Below are positions 51,140 to 60,380 of a DNA stretch of 64,000 nt, piece after piece (within the stretch, counting starts at the first letter, position 1; each line of letters begins with the position of its first letter). The DNA comes from GCA-003244245 sp050699875. Its GTDB lineage: Bacteria; Actinomycetota; Actinomycetes; Mycobacteriales; Pseudonocardiaceae. Below the pieces are notes generated by a model. The model did no database searches, was not told the DNA's origin, and worked only from the letters and a program-made list of their open reading frames with translations. The DNA is taken from the NCBI GenBank assembly GCA_050699875.1, contig JBOHFX010000167.1:1-64000 (forward strand), in the 5' to 3' direction. A program made the translations under genes and the position numbers.

Positions 51140-53776
51140 ATGAGCGCCCCGTCCAGCGCGACCTCGCGAGCGGGCTCGGCCAACCTGGTGGCCCAGCTGT
51201 CCGAGCCCGTGCGCCGGTTCCTGCGCACCGAGGCGGCCGGTGCCGGGCTGCTGGTCGCGGCCACCGTGCTGGCCCTCGCTTGGGCGAACTCGCCGTGGGG
51301 CGGATCGTACGAGGCGCTGTGGTCTACGGAGCTCTCGCTGCGGCTGGGCCAAACGGAGATCACCGAAGACCTGCGGCACTGGGTCAACGACGGCCTCATG
51401 GTGTTCTTCTTCTTCCTGGTGGGGATGGAGGTCCGACGCGAGCTGTCGATGGGCGAGTTGACCGAGCGCAGCCGGCTCACCGTGCCGGCACTGGCGGCCG
51501 TCGCGGGTCTGGTCGTGCCGGCGCTGATCTACCTCGCGATCAACGCCGGCGGTGCGGGTGCGGCCGGCTGGGGCATCCCCATGGCCACCGATACGGCCTT
51601 CGTGCTCGGGGCGCTGGCGTTGCTGGGTCGGCACGTCCCGACCCAGCTCCGCGTCTTCCTGCTCTCGCTGTCAGTGGTCGACGACATTGGTGCGCTTTCG
51701 GCCATCGCGATCTTCTACTCGGACAACGTCGATCTCGGTGCGCTCGGTGTGGCGGCGTTGTGCGTGCTGGCCTTCATCGCCCTCGCCCGGCTACAGGTGT
51801 GGCGCGGTCCGGCCTACTTCGCCGTCGGGGTCGTGATGTGGTTGGCCATGCACGCTTCGGGGGTGCACACCACGATCGCCGGGGTCGTGCTCGGGCTGCT
51901 GATCAGCGCGTACCCACCCCGCCGGACCGAGGTCGAGCACGCCGGCGCGTTGGCCCGGGCATTCCGCCAGTCACCGCAGCCTGCGCTGGCGCGGGCGGCC
52001 AAGCTGTCCGTCGAGCGAGCCGTCTCCCCGAATGAGCGGATCGGCGCGCTGCTGGTGCCGTGGAGCAGCTACGTCGTCGTCCCGGTGTTCGCGCTGGCCA
52101 ATGCGGGCGTCCGGCTGGACGGCGACCTTGTGAGACGGGCCCTGACCTCCCCGGTGACGCTCGGCGTGTTCCTCGGGCTGGTCGTCGGCAAGCTGCTCGG
52201 CGTGGGGCTGGCGTCCACGCTCGCCGTCCGGCTTCGACTGAGCTCGCTCCCGCCCGGCGTGGATCTCGGAAGTGTCTGGGGCGGCGCAGCGCTAGCTGGG
52301 ATCGGGTTCACGGTGTCGTTGTTCGTCGCTGACCTCGCCTTCGACGATGCCAGGTTGCGCGAGGAGGCCACCGTCGGCGTGCTGGCGGCGTCAGTGGTCG
52401 CGGCGTCCCTCGGCGCCGGGTTGCTCCGGCTTGCCTCGCGGCGGCGGCCGGGAACCGCGGCGCGGCCGACCCGCCTCGACCCGCCGGTCAACCCGGAGGT
52501 CGACCACGTTCGCGGTCCGGTCGACTCACCGCTGACCCTCGTCGAGTACGGAGGACTGGAGTGCCCGTTCTGCGGGCGGGCGACCGGGGTGGTGGAGGAG
52601 CTGCGCGAGCGGTTCGGCGACGACCTGCGCTACGTGTTCCGTCATCTGCCGCTGCCCGACACCCATCCCCACGGAGAGCTCGCCGCGGAGGCGACGGAGG
52701 CCGCGACGGCACAGGGCGCGTTCTGGGCCATGCACGACCGGTTGTTCGCCCACCAGGACGCCCTCGAAGCAGAGGACCTGCTCGCCCACGCTGCCGCGCT
52801 CGGGCTTGACCTGGAACGCTTCGCGCGCGAGCTCGGTGACGGTACGTACGGCCAGCGGGTCCGCGACGACGTGGCGAGCGCGGAGGCCAGCGGTGTCGTC
52901 GGCACTCCGACCTTCTTTGTCAACGGAGTCCGGCACGAGGGCCCTACCGGAACCGAGGTGCTCGCCGCGGCCCTGTTGCGGACCGACCCGCGCGGCGCAC
53001 CGGCCGACCTGCCACTCGTTGTGCCGCAGCCTGCCACGGCACCCAGCGCGTCGATAACCCTGTCACCGTCCGCCGTGCTGCCGGCCGTGGCCACCCTGGC
53101 GGAGACTCCCGACGAGACCGGCGCCTTCCCGCGCCTGACCGACGTTCAGCTCGCTGCGCTGCGCCGGGCGGGACGGCGCCGCACCACAGTCCCCGGCCAG
53201 CTGCTGCTGCGCGGCGGCGGCCCCGACTACGACTTCATCATCGTGCTCGAGGGCACCGTGGCCGTCGTCGAGCAGGAACCTGGCAACGAAACAGCGCCCC
53301 GAGTGATCGCCGTGCACGGGCCCGGCCGCTTCCTCGGTGGACTCAACATGCTCGCCGGTCAGCGACCGGTGCGCTCGGTGGTGGTGCAGGAGCCGGGCGC
53401 CGTGCTCACCCTGCCGGTCGACCGGCTGCGCGCCGTTCTCGCCCGCAACCCGGCGCTGGCCAGTCTCGTCACCCGGTCGTTCCTGCTCCGCCGGGCGATG
53501 CTCATCGGAAGGGCCAGCGGGCTGCGAATCGTCGGTGACCGCCGCTGGCCGGCCAGCCGACACCTGCGCGCCGTCCTCGCGGATAACCAGATCGTCCACC
53601 AGTGGCTCGACCCCGCCGAGGACCCCGCGGCGCAGACCCTGCTCGCCGAGATCGGGTTGGAGGTCGACCGCGAGCAGGACGCGCGTCCGGTCGTGCTCGC
53701 CGCGGACGGTCGCGTCCTGCTCGATCCGAGCATCGACGACCTCACCCGAGCGGCGGGTGCCACCAGCACGTGGTGA
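51140..53776 (+). CDS. NhaA Na+/H+ antiporter fused to DsbA-like, cyclic-nucleotide-binding and glutaredoxin-like domains
   Basis: 878-residue multidomain protein. Residues about 20-415 are NhaA with the ATDTAF motif (D151) and the ion-binding pair D181-D182 in VVDDIGA. Residues about 450-610 form a DsbA-type thioredoxin domain with C475-P-F-C478 and the cis-proline VGTPTFFVNG. Residues about 660-790 match a cyclic-nucleotide-binding fold (FIIVLEGTVAVVE, GRFLGGLNMLAGQ). The last 90 residues (LRAVLADNQIVHQWLDP) resemble the glutaredoxin-like linker that precedes thioredoxin reductase in other actinobacterial proteins. NhaA-thioredoxin fusions are known; the added two domains are unusual. ATG 51140 is the first good start; ribosome site weak. 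Confidence 0.9.
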   Translation: MSAPSSATSRAGSANLVAQLSEPVRRFLRTEAAGAGLLVAATVLALAWANSPWGGSYEALWSTELSLRLGQTEITEDLRHWVNDGLMVFFFFLVGMEVRRELSMGELTERSRLTVPALAAVAGLVVPALIYLAINAGGAGAAGWGIPMATDTAFVLGALALLGRHVPTQLRVFLLSLSVVDDIGALSAIAIFYSDNVDLGALGVAALCVLAFIALARLQVWRGPAYFAVGVVMWLAMHASGVHTTIAGVVLGLLISAYPPRRTEVEHAGALARAFRQSPQPALARAAKLSVERAVSPNERIGALLVPWSSYVVVPVFALANAGVRLDGDLVRRALTSPVTLGVFLGLVVGKLLGVGLASTLAVRLRLSSLPPGVDLGSVWGGAALAGIGFTVSLFVADLAFDDARLREEATVGVLAASVVAASLGAGLLRLASRRRPGTAARPTRLDPPVNPEVDHVRGPVDSPLTLVEYGGLECPFCGRATGVVEELRERFGDDLRYVFRHLPLPDTHPHGELAAEATEAATAQGAFWAMHDRLFAHQDALEAEDLLAHAAALGLDLERFARELGDGTYGQRVRDDVASAEASGVVGTPTFFVNGVRHEGPTGTEVLAAALLRTDPRGAPADLPLVVPQPATAPSASITLSPSAVLPAVATLAETPDETGAFPRLTDVQLAALRRAGRRRTTVPGQLLLRGGGPDYDFIIVLEGTVAVVEQEPGNETAPRVIAVHGPGRFLGGLNMLAGQRPVRSVVVQEPGAVLTLPVDRLRAVLARNPALASLVTRSFLLRRAMLIGRASGLRIVGDRRWPASRHLRAVLADNQIVHQWLDPAEDPAAQTLLAEIGLEVDREQDARPVVLAADGRVLLDPSIDDLTRAAGATSTW

Positions 53777-53779
53777 CGA

Positions 53780-55861
53780 TCAGGTGGCCGGGCGGACGTC
53801 GACACGGCCGCGTTCGGCCATCACGTCCCACCGGCGCCCGAAGGCCCACACCCCCCGTAGCGTGACGTCGAGGTCGTCGGGCACGCGGTCGGGCGCGGTG
53901 AGCGTCCGGGAGACGCGGTCTGGGGCGAGCCCGAGGACGGCGGTCAGTGCGCCGAGGGGCGCGGCCGCGGCCCAGGCCTGTGGCGAGCAGCTGGTCGGGT
54001 ACAGCAGAGGGAACCGGGTGTCCGCGCGCGGGTGGCCGGTCAGCACCTCAGGTAATCGCCAGTCGACGTGGGCCGCGGCGTCGATCAGAGCCTGCAGCAG
54101 AACAGCCGCGTCCGCCCGCCAACCCCGCCGCGCCAGCCCGACGCAGGCAATGGCGGTGTCGTGCGGCCACACCGTGCCGTTGTGGTACGCCACCGGATTG
54201 AAGCCGAGGTCGGCGGTGCTCATCGTCCGCACTCCCCAGCCGGAGAACAGCTCCGGCGCCAGCAGCGCCTCGGCGAGGCGGTCCTGGCGGCGGTCCGCAG
54301 CGATGCCGGTCATGAGTAGATGGCCGATGTCTGAGGTCAGTGAGTCGACCCGGCGGCCGTCTGGGTCGAGGGCGAGGGCGTAGTGGCCACCTGCCGGTGT
54401 CTGCACCCAGAAGTCGCGGTCGAACCGCTCGCGGAGCGACCTCGCGTCCCGCTCCAGCTGGTCGGCATACGCCCGGTCGCCCCACACGGTCCGGGCGATA
54501 CCGGCCAGCCCGAGCCGGGCGGCGTAGGAGTAGCCCTGCACCTCGCAGACCGCCAGTGGAGGCTGGGCCAGTGAGCCGTCGGCGAACAGCATCGACGTGC
54601 GGGAGTCCTTCCAGGACTGGACATCGATGCCGCGCTCGGACCGGCGGTGGAACTCCACGTAACCACGGCCGGTGAGGTCGGCCGGGCCTTCGATCCAGCT
54701 CATCGCGGCGCGCAGGTTCGGCTCGAGCTCGCGCATCAGCTCATCGTCGCCGGTCCACCGCCAGGTCTCGGCTGCCAGCATGACGTAGAGCGGGGTGGAG
54801 TCGACCGACCCGTAGTACGGCAGGGAATTGGACAAGGCGGCCACCTTGCCAACTCTGAGCTCGTGCAGGATCTTGCCCGGCTCGGCGTCGCGTGCCGGGT
54901 CGTCACTGGTGGCCTGCAGGCGGCCCAGCGCGCGCAGCGCGGTGCGAGCCAGGTCCTGGCCGAGCGCCATGGCCAGCAGGCAGGTGATGACGGTGTCCCG
55001 CCCGAAGATCGTCATGAACCAGGGCAGCCCCGCCGCGGGTAGCAACGCGTCGTGGTCGTGCTGGATTCCTGGCATGCGCAGCGCCGCCAGGTCGGCGACA
55101 GACCGCCGGTAGGTCTCAACCAGCGGCGCCGACGGCGTCGCCAGCATGGGAACGGTGCGCTGCCAGCGCTCGAGGCGGTCATGCGCTCGCCGCTCGGCGC
55201 GGTCGAGGACACCGCCCGGATCGCTGTGTTCGGCGTGCAGGTCGTCGCCGAGCAGCACGACATAGGCATCCACTCGCCACGTGGTCCGCGGGGGGATCGC
55301 CACCTCGAAGAAGACCTCGCCGTCCCCCGGCACGACCGGCTCGGAGAACGACACCTGGACGCCTGCCCGCCAGGCACCGTCGCGCAAGCTCTTGACGACC
55401 GCCGAGAACCGGTAAGCACCGAGCTTGGGCAACCACTCATGCGTGATCGAGGCAGGCGGCATTCGCCGGGCAAACAGCAGGTCGGGTTTGGCCAGCTCGC
55501 GGCTCTTCACCTCGAGCAGGTCGGCGAAGTCGGCGTCGAACTCGTAGCGGACCACGACCTGCTGGACCTGGTGATCGTGGTTGGTGACGGACAGCGTCTC
55601 GCGCAGGCCGGCCTGACTGATCGTCAGCTGCCGACGGGTGCTCAGGTGGAGAACGGGGATGTGCCCGTACACCGAACAACAGAAGTGGGCGCCGTCCTGG
55701 CCGCCGCCGAGCAGGGCGGGCCGCTGCCCGTTCACCTGCATCCGCCACCGGCGCAGCACCCGCACGTCGTCGGCGTACAGCCCCTCGCTGCCGCAGCCCA
55801 CGTCACCGTACGAGTCGGCGACGTAGAAGCGGTTTCCCTCGAGCACGACGACGTCCTTCAC
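53780..55861 (-). CDS. Glycogen-debranching-type amylo-alpha-1,6-glucosidase (GH63/GH15-like fold)
   Basis: 693 residues: an N-terminal beta-sandwich of the glycogen debranching N domain (VLEGNRFYVADSYGDVG, GLYADDVRVLRRW) and a C-terminal alpha/alpha-barrel (WFMTIFGRDTVITCLLA, YYGSVDSTPLYVML, GFNPVAYHNGTVWPHDTA) with acidic residues of the amylo-glucosidase family. GTG 55861 overlaps the stop of the upstream oxidoreductase gene (GTGA), giving an operon with the next two genes. The true substrate may be a small alpha-glucoside rather than glycogen. Confidence 0.87.
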   Translation of the reverse strand: MKDVVVLEGNRFYVADSYGDVGCGSEGLYADDVRVLRRWRMQVNGQRPALLGGGQDGAHFCCSVYGHIPVLHLSTRRQLTISQAGLRETLSVTNHDHQVQQVVVRYEFDADFADLLEVKSRELAKPDLLFARRMPPASITHEWLPKLGAYRFSAVVKSLRDGAWRAGVQVSFSEPVVPGDGEVFFEVAIPPRTTWRVDAYVVLLGDDLHAEHSDPGGVLDRAERRAHDRLERWQRTVPMLATPSAPLVETYRRSVADLAALRMPGIQHDHDALLPAAGLPWFMTIFGRDTVITCLLAMALGQDLARTALRALGRLQATSDDPARDAEPGKILHELRVGKVAALSNSLPYYGSVDSTPLYVMLAAETWRWTGDDELMRELEPNLRAAMSWIEGPADLTGRGYVEFHRRSERGIDVQSWKDSRTSMLFADGSLAQPPLAVCEVQGYSYAARLGLAGIARTVWGDRAYADQLERDARSLRERFDRDFWVQTPAGGHYALALDPDGRRVDSLTSDIGHLLMTGIAADRRQDRLAEALLAPELFSGWGVRTMSTADLGFNPVAYHNGTVWPHDTAIACVGLARRGWRADAAVLLQALIDAAAHVDWRLPEVLTGHPRADTRFPLLYPTSCSPQAWAAAAPLGALTAVLGLAPDRVSRTLTAPDRVPDDLDVTLRGVWAFGRRWDVMAERGRVDVRPAT

Positions 55862-56898
55862 TGGACCACTACCGCACGCCCGTCCCTGCTGCTGAGCAGC
55901 GCGCATTCGATCATCCGGATCGTGTCCCGGGCCTGCGTCGCGGGCACCGGCACCGGCGCCTCCTCGCGGATCGCGGCCGCCATCTCACGGTAGAACGACT
56001 CGTACGCGCCTGGGACGCCGGCGAGCCGGTCAGTGCCGGCTTCGGTGGTGAGCATGCCGTAGCCCTCCTCGTTGTCTATCCCCCAGCCGGGGTCACCTGG
56101 TCGCTTCCCCGCCAGCAGTGCCGCGATCTGGCCGTCGATGCCGTACTTGACGAACGATCCTGCGTCACCGTGCACCTCGAAACGGGGACCTGGCGCGCGC
56201 ACCAGCGAGCCGGCGTGCAGGATCGCCCGCAGCTGCCCGTAGCCGAGCACGAGGTGGAAGTAGTCGTCCACGGCCGCGCCCTGGCGCTGCGCGAAGACGT
56301 CACCCAGGACGGTCTGCGGAAGGCCGAACAGGTGCAGTGCCTGGTCGAGCAGGTGCGACCCCAGGTCGTAGAGGACGCCGCCACCAGGTTGGTTCTGATC
56401 CCGGATCCCGGGGTTCGGGTGGAAGCGGTCGTAGCGGGCGACGTACGTGCTGACCCGGCCGAGCAGACCGTCCCGGACGTACCGCTCGACGGTCCGGAAG
56501 TCGCTGTCCCAGCGTCGCTGGTGAAACACGGCCAAGTGCCGGTCCTGCTGGCCGGCAATCCCGATCAGCTCGTCCGCCTCGGTTGAGGTGACGACGAACG
56601 GCTTGTCGACGACCACGTGTCGCCCGGCCAGCAACGCCAACCGGGCGAACTCGTAATGCAGCGCGTTCGGTGCCGCGACGACGACCAGCTCGACTGCCGG
56701 GTCGTCCAACAGCCGGCCGACCGTCGGCACTACCACCACCGACCGGAAGTCACGGTGCACTCGATCGGGATACCGGGAGACGACGGCACGCAGCCGCAGC
56801 CGCCGTTCGGCTCCAATCAGCGGGGCATGCAGAACCGAACCGGACGTGCCGTAACCGACGAGGCCGACGCCGATTGCATTCATTGGCGTTGATTTCAT
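55858..56898 (-). CDS. Gfo/Idh/MocA family oxidoreductase
   Basis: 346-residue NAD(P)-dependent sugar dehydrogenase-like protein. N-terminal Rossmann fold GVGLVGYGTSGSVLHAPLI, then the catalytic EKP-type motif here written VVVDKPFVVT (lysine present, glutamate replaced by aspartate), and the C-terminal beta-sheet domain with GVLYDLGSHLLDQALHLFG (catalytic Asp and His). ATG 56898 overlaps the stop of the dehydrogenase upstream (ATGA). A 3-keto sugar oxidation role would fit the context; not proven. Confidence 0.9.
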   Translation of the reverse strand: MKSTPMNAIGVGLVGYGTSGSVLHAPLIGAERRLRLRAVVSRYPDRVHRDFRSVVVVPTVGRLLDDPAVELVVVAAPNALHYEFARLALLAGRHVVVDKPFVVTSTEADELIGIAGQQDRHLAVFHQRRWDSDFRTVERYVRDGLLGRVSTYVARYDRFHPNPGIRDQNQPGGGVLYDLGSHLLDQALHLFGLPQTVLGDVFAQRQGAAVDDYFHLVLGYGQLRAILHAGSLVRAPGPRFEVHGDAGSFVKYGIDGQIAALLAGKRPGDPGWGIDNEEGYGMLTTEAGTDRLAGVPGAYESFYREMAAAIREEAPVPVPATQARDTIRMIECALLSSRDGRAVVVQ

Positions 56899-57965
56899 TT
56901 GAGCTGTTCCCCGTACACGAGAGCGACTTTCACCGCCCCCTGCGGGTGCTCGTCCAGCCACCGGTATGCGGCAGGGGCGTCGTCGAACCGGAACCTTCGC
57001 TCGAGCATCCCCTCGATCGAGACACGGTCCGTGTAGAGCAGCCGAGTGGCGACGTCCATAACCCGGCGCCGATCCCAGAGCGGGGCATGGCGGTGCGGCG
57101 CCCCCCACGCTCCGACCGACGCGATCAACGACAGCCGGTTGTGGTGGAACTCCTCGCCGAGCCGCAGATTCGCCGCGCCGCCCTGGTAGAAGCCCGCCGC
57201 CACGACTGTGCCACCCAACCCCGCCGCCGCCAGCGCACCCTGCAGCCCCTGGTCCGACCCGGACACTTCGATCGCCACGTCCACACCGCGGCCTTCGTTG
57301 AGCTCGCGGACCCGCAGGCCGAGCCGGGCGTTAGCGGGGTCGAGCACGTGGGTGGCGCCCAAGCCCGCGGCGAGCTCCCGCCGGTGCGGGTTCGGGTCGA
57401 CGCCGATGACGTTCTGAATGCCCTCCAGCCGGCACATCTGAATCGCCAGTAGACCGATCACACCCAGCCCGTGCACGCTGACCGCGTCCCCGAGTTTGAT
57501 CTCCGCGTCGTGGGCCGCCTGCAGCGCGACCGCGGCCAGGCTGATGAACAGCGCTCGTTCCAACCTCTCCGTTGTGGGCAGCACCACCAGCGGGTAGGTG
57601 GCCTGCAGCGACGCGGCCACCTCGAGCACCGTCTCCTCCTGGTGCGGCGTGCCGGTGTGCACCAGGTCGCCCACCTTGATGCCGGAGATCTCAGAGCCGA
57701 CCTCGACGACCTCGCTGACCATCTCATAACCGAGAGTCACCGGGTACGCGGACGCGCTGCCGGCCGGCGGGGCAACGAAGGCGCGCGCGCCACGGTCGAA
57801 CACCTTGTCGGCGAATGCGGAGGTCCCGCGGTACAGGCTCAGCTCGGTGCCGTGGCTGATCCCGCTCAGCCGGGCGCGCAGCCGCACCTCGCCCGGCTGC
57901 AGCGGGCGGGACGGCTGCTCGGACAGCTGCAACTGACGCGGACCATCCAAGACCAGCGTGCGCAC
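56895..57965 (-). CDS. Zinc-type alcohol dehydrogenase/MDR family protein
   Basis: 356-residue medium-chain dehydrogenase/reductase. VSVHGLGVIGLLAIQMCRLEG is the NAD(P)-binding fold, LGYEMVSEVVEVGSEISGIKVGDLV matches the catalytic domain, read in parts LGYEMVSEVVEV and GDLVHTG. The cysteine cluster of the structural zinc site is absent and the usual GHE motif is GYE, so zinc binding is doubtful; related bacteriochlorophyllide and sugar dehydrogenases share this pattern. GTG 57965 has AAGGAGG upstream. First gene of the three-gene minus-strand operon. Confidence 0.87.
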   Translation of the reverse strand: MRTLVLDGPRQLQLSEQPSRPLQPGEVRLRARLSGISHGTELSLYRGTSAFADKVFDRGARAFVAPPAGSASAYPVTLGYEMVSEVVEVGSEISGIKVGDLVHTGTPHQEETVLEVAASLQATYPLVVLPTTERLERALFISLAAVALQAAHDAEIKLGDAVSVHGLGVIGLLAIQMCRLEGIQNVIGVDPNPHRRELAAGLGATHVLDPANARLGLRVRELNEGRGVDVAIEVSGSDQGLQGALAAAGLGGTVVAAGFYQGGAANLRLGEEFHHNRLSLIASVGAWGAPHRHAPLWDRRRVMDVATRLLYTDRVSIEGMLERRFRFDDAPAAYRWLDEHPQGAVKVALVYGEQLK

Positions 57966-58039
57966 CGAGCCTCCTTCGCACCAACTACGCTCATCCCGCG
58001 ATAGGACGCACATCGTCTCACCCGGGGGAGAGGGGTCCG

Positions 58040-58852
58040 ATGGGAATGAAGCTGGCGTGTCAGGAGCAGTTGCTGCCGGGTGACAGCCTCCAGGCCAAGT
58101 TCGACTTCGCCCGCCAGGCCGGTTTCGACGGCATCGAGCTGCGCGCCCGCGGGGACGGCCACTTCGCCGCCCGCCTGCCGGAGCTGCGTGCCGCGGCCCG
58201 CGGTGGCGTGGTGATGCAGACGGTGTGCCCGGAGACGGATCACTTCATCGGTGACTTCGACGCGGAGCTGCGGCGGGACGCCATCGCCCAGTTGCGGCTG
58301 CAACTCACGGTTATCGCCGAGTTGGGTGGCGAAGGTGTACTCACCCCGGCCAGTTGGGGAATGTTCAGCCTGCGGCTGCCGCCGTTCACCCCACCCCGCA
58401 CCGCCGAAAACGACCGGAAAGTGCTGCTGGAGGCGCTGGCGGAGCTCGGCGAGCATGCCTCACGGGAGGGGGTCTGGCTCGCTGTCGAGCCGATCAACCG
58501 GTACGAGGACTACATGATCAACCGGCTGGAGCAGGCGGTCGATCTGGCCATGCAGGTGCAACGAGAACTCGGCTACGACTCCATCCGGGTATGCGCCGAC
58601 CTCTTCCACATGAACATCGAGGAAGACGACTTGGCCAAGGCCATCACCGGCGCCGGGTCGCGGATCGCGCACGTGCACGTCGACGACTCCAACCGGCTCC
58701 AGCCCGGCACGGGTCACCTCGACTTCCCCGCCGCCTTCGGCGCGCTGCACGACATCGGGTACGACGGCTGGCTCGCGCTGGAGTGCCGGCTGCGGGGCGA
58801 CCCGCAAACCGCGCTACCGGCCGCCACCGGTTACCTCGCCCGCTTCCTGTAG
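58040..58852 (+). CDS. Sugar phosphate isomerase/epimerase-like TIM-barrel protein
   Basis: 270-residue xylose-isomerase-like (AP endonuclease family 2) barrel. Metal ligands are suggested by AVEPINRYEDY (glutamate), VCADLFHMNIEE (Asp, His), HVHVDDSNR and the terminal ALECRL glutamate. GGGGGAGAGGGG lies upstream of ATG 58040. It is divergent from the dehydrogenase operon and 4 bases upstream of the GH13 gene. Such proteins act as epimerases, dehydratases or, in recent work, as lyases on 3-keto-glycosides. Confidence 0.88.
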   Translation: MGMKLACQEQLLPGDSLQAKFDFARQAGFDGIELRARGDGHFAARLPELRAAARGGVVMQTVCPETDHFIGDFDAELRRDAIAQLRLQLTVIAELGGEGVLTPASWGMFSLRLPPFTPPRTAENDRKVLLEALAELGEHASREGVWLAVEPINRYEDYMINRLEQAVDLAMQVQRELGYDSIRVCADLFHMNIEEDDLAKAITGAGSRIAHVHVDDSNRLQPGTGHLDFPAAFGALHDIGYDGWLALECRLRGDPQTALPAATGYLARFL

Positions 58853-58856
58853 CGGC

Positions 58857-60335
58857 ATGCGCAACCAGGTTCAACTGATCGCGTACGCCGACCGGCTCGG
58901 CGGGTCGCTGTCCGGTCTCGCCCGGCTGCTGGAGGGTCCGCTGGCCGGACTCTTCGGCGGAGTGCACGTGCTGCCGTTCTTCCTCCCCTACGACGGTGCG
59001 GACGCCGGCTTCGACCCCGTCGACCACCTCACCGTCGATCCGCGGCTGGGTACCTGGGAGGACCTGCGGCGCCTCGGCGCCTCGCCGGACACTCGGTTGG
59101 ACGTGATTGCCGATCTCATCGTCAACCACGTCTCGGATCGGTCGGCACAGTTCCGCGACGTCATCGAGCACGGCGAGCAGTCGCGGTACGCCGGCATGTT
59201 TCTCACCTACGACCGGGTCTTCCCCGCCGGCGCGACCGAGGCCGACCTGCTCCGCATCATCCGGCCCCGACCGGGTCTGCCCTTCACGCAGCTTGCCCTC
59301 GGCGGACGGCAACGGCTGGCGTGGACCACGTTCACCAGCCATCAGATCGATCTCGACGTCCACCACCCGCTCGCCCGCCAGTACCTTTCGACGGCGCTAC
59401 GTCGGCTCGCGGACTGCGGGATGGCGATGGTCCGCCTGGACGCCGTCGGTTACGCGGTGAAGACCGCGGGCACCTCGTGTTTCCTGACCCCGGAGACCGC
59501 CGAGTTCATCGTCGATGTCGCCGCCGAGGCCCGGCACCTCGGTCTCGAGGTCCTCGCCGAGGTGCACGCGCACCATCGGTACGCGGTCGAGACCGCCGCA
59601 CACGTCGACTGGGTCTACGACTTCGTGCTGGCGCCGCTGATCCTGCACGCGGTCTTCACCGGAGACAGCCGGCCCCTACGTGACTGGCTGGGCCGCCGGC
59701 CCCGCAACGCGGTGACAGTGCTCGACACCCACGACGGCGTCGGGATGGTGGACGCGGGCCCCGGTCGGGAGCCGACCGACAACGGCCTGCTGTCCACCAC
59801 CCAGATCGACGCCCTGGTGGCGACGATCTCCCGCAACAGCGGCGGCGTTGCCCGACCGAGCACCGTCCGGGGCGGGGGTGTCTACCAGGTCAGCTGCACC
59901 GCCTACGACGCTGTCGGTCGGGATGACCGGCGCTACCTGCTGACTCGGCTGATGCAGCTGTTCACACCGGGAATCCCGCAGGTCTACTACGTCGGCTTGC
60001 TCGCCGGTTGTAACGAGCCCGAGCTGGCAGCCCGTACCGGGGACGCGCGGGAGATCAACCGCCGCAGCTACACCGACGCTGAGGTAGCCGAGGCGCTCCG
60101 GCAACCGGTGGTCCAGGCGCTGACCCGGCTGATCCGCTTGCGTAGCACGCATCCGGCCTTTGGCGGCGAGTTCACCCTGCTCGACCGTCCCGCCGGGGAG
60201 TTGGCCATGGTGTGGCGCGCCGGTGATGCCCGAGCCGAGTTGTGGGCCTGCTTGGCTGACGCCTCCTACCAGCTGACGTTCACCGCCGACGGCACGACCC
60301 AGACGATCAGCGACATGGCGACGCTGGCCGGCTGA
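58857..60335 (+). CDS. Sucrose phosphorylase-family GH13 enzyme
   Basis: 492-residue member of GH13 subfamily 18. The catalytic triad is visible as nucleophile D195 (VRLDAVGY), acid/base E235 (VLAEVHAHH) and D293 (LDTHDGVG), three positions later than in the well-known bifidobacterial enzyme (D192, E232, D290, from memory). Family segments YAVKTAGTSCFLTP and QVYYVGLLAG are present, length is normal. Expected reaction is reversible phosphorolysis of sucrose or a related glucoside such as glucosylglycerate to glucose 1-phosphate. It starts 4 bases after the isomerase gene, so they form an operon. Confidence 0.88.
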   Translation: MRNQVQLIAYADRLGGSLSGLARLLEGPLAGLFGGVHVLPFFLPYDGADAGFDPVDHLTVDPRLGTWEDLRRLGASPDTRLDVIADLIVNHVSDRSAQFRDVIEHGEQSRYAGMFLTYDRVFPAGATEADLLRIIRPRPGLPFTQLALGGRQRLAWTTFTSHQIDLDVHHPLARQYLSTALRRLADCGMAMVRLDAVGYAVKTAGTSCFLTPETAEFIVDVAAEARHLGLEVLAEVHAHHRYAVETAAHVDWVYDFVLAPLILHAVFTGDSRPLRDWLGRRPRNAVTVLDTHDGVGMVDAGPGREPTDNGLLSTTQIDALVATISRNSGGVARPSTVRGGGVYQVSCTAYDAVGRDDRRYLLTRLMQLFTPGIPQVYYVGLLAGCNEPELAARTGDAREINRRSYTDAEVAEALRQPVVQALTRLIRLRSTHPAFGGEFTLLDRPAGELAMVWRAGDARAELWACLADASYQLTFTADGTTQTISDMATLAG

Positions 60336-60380
60336 CGCCGACGGCACTCGCCGGGCGAGCCGCTGGTAGCTTCGGCGGCC

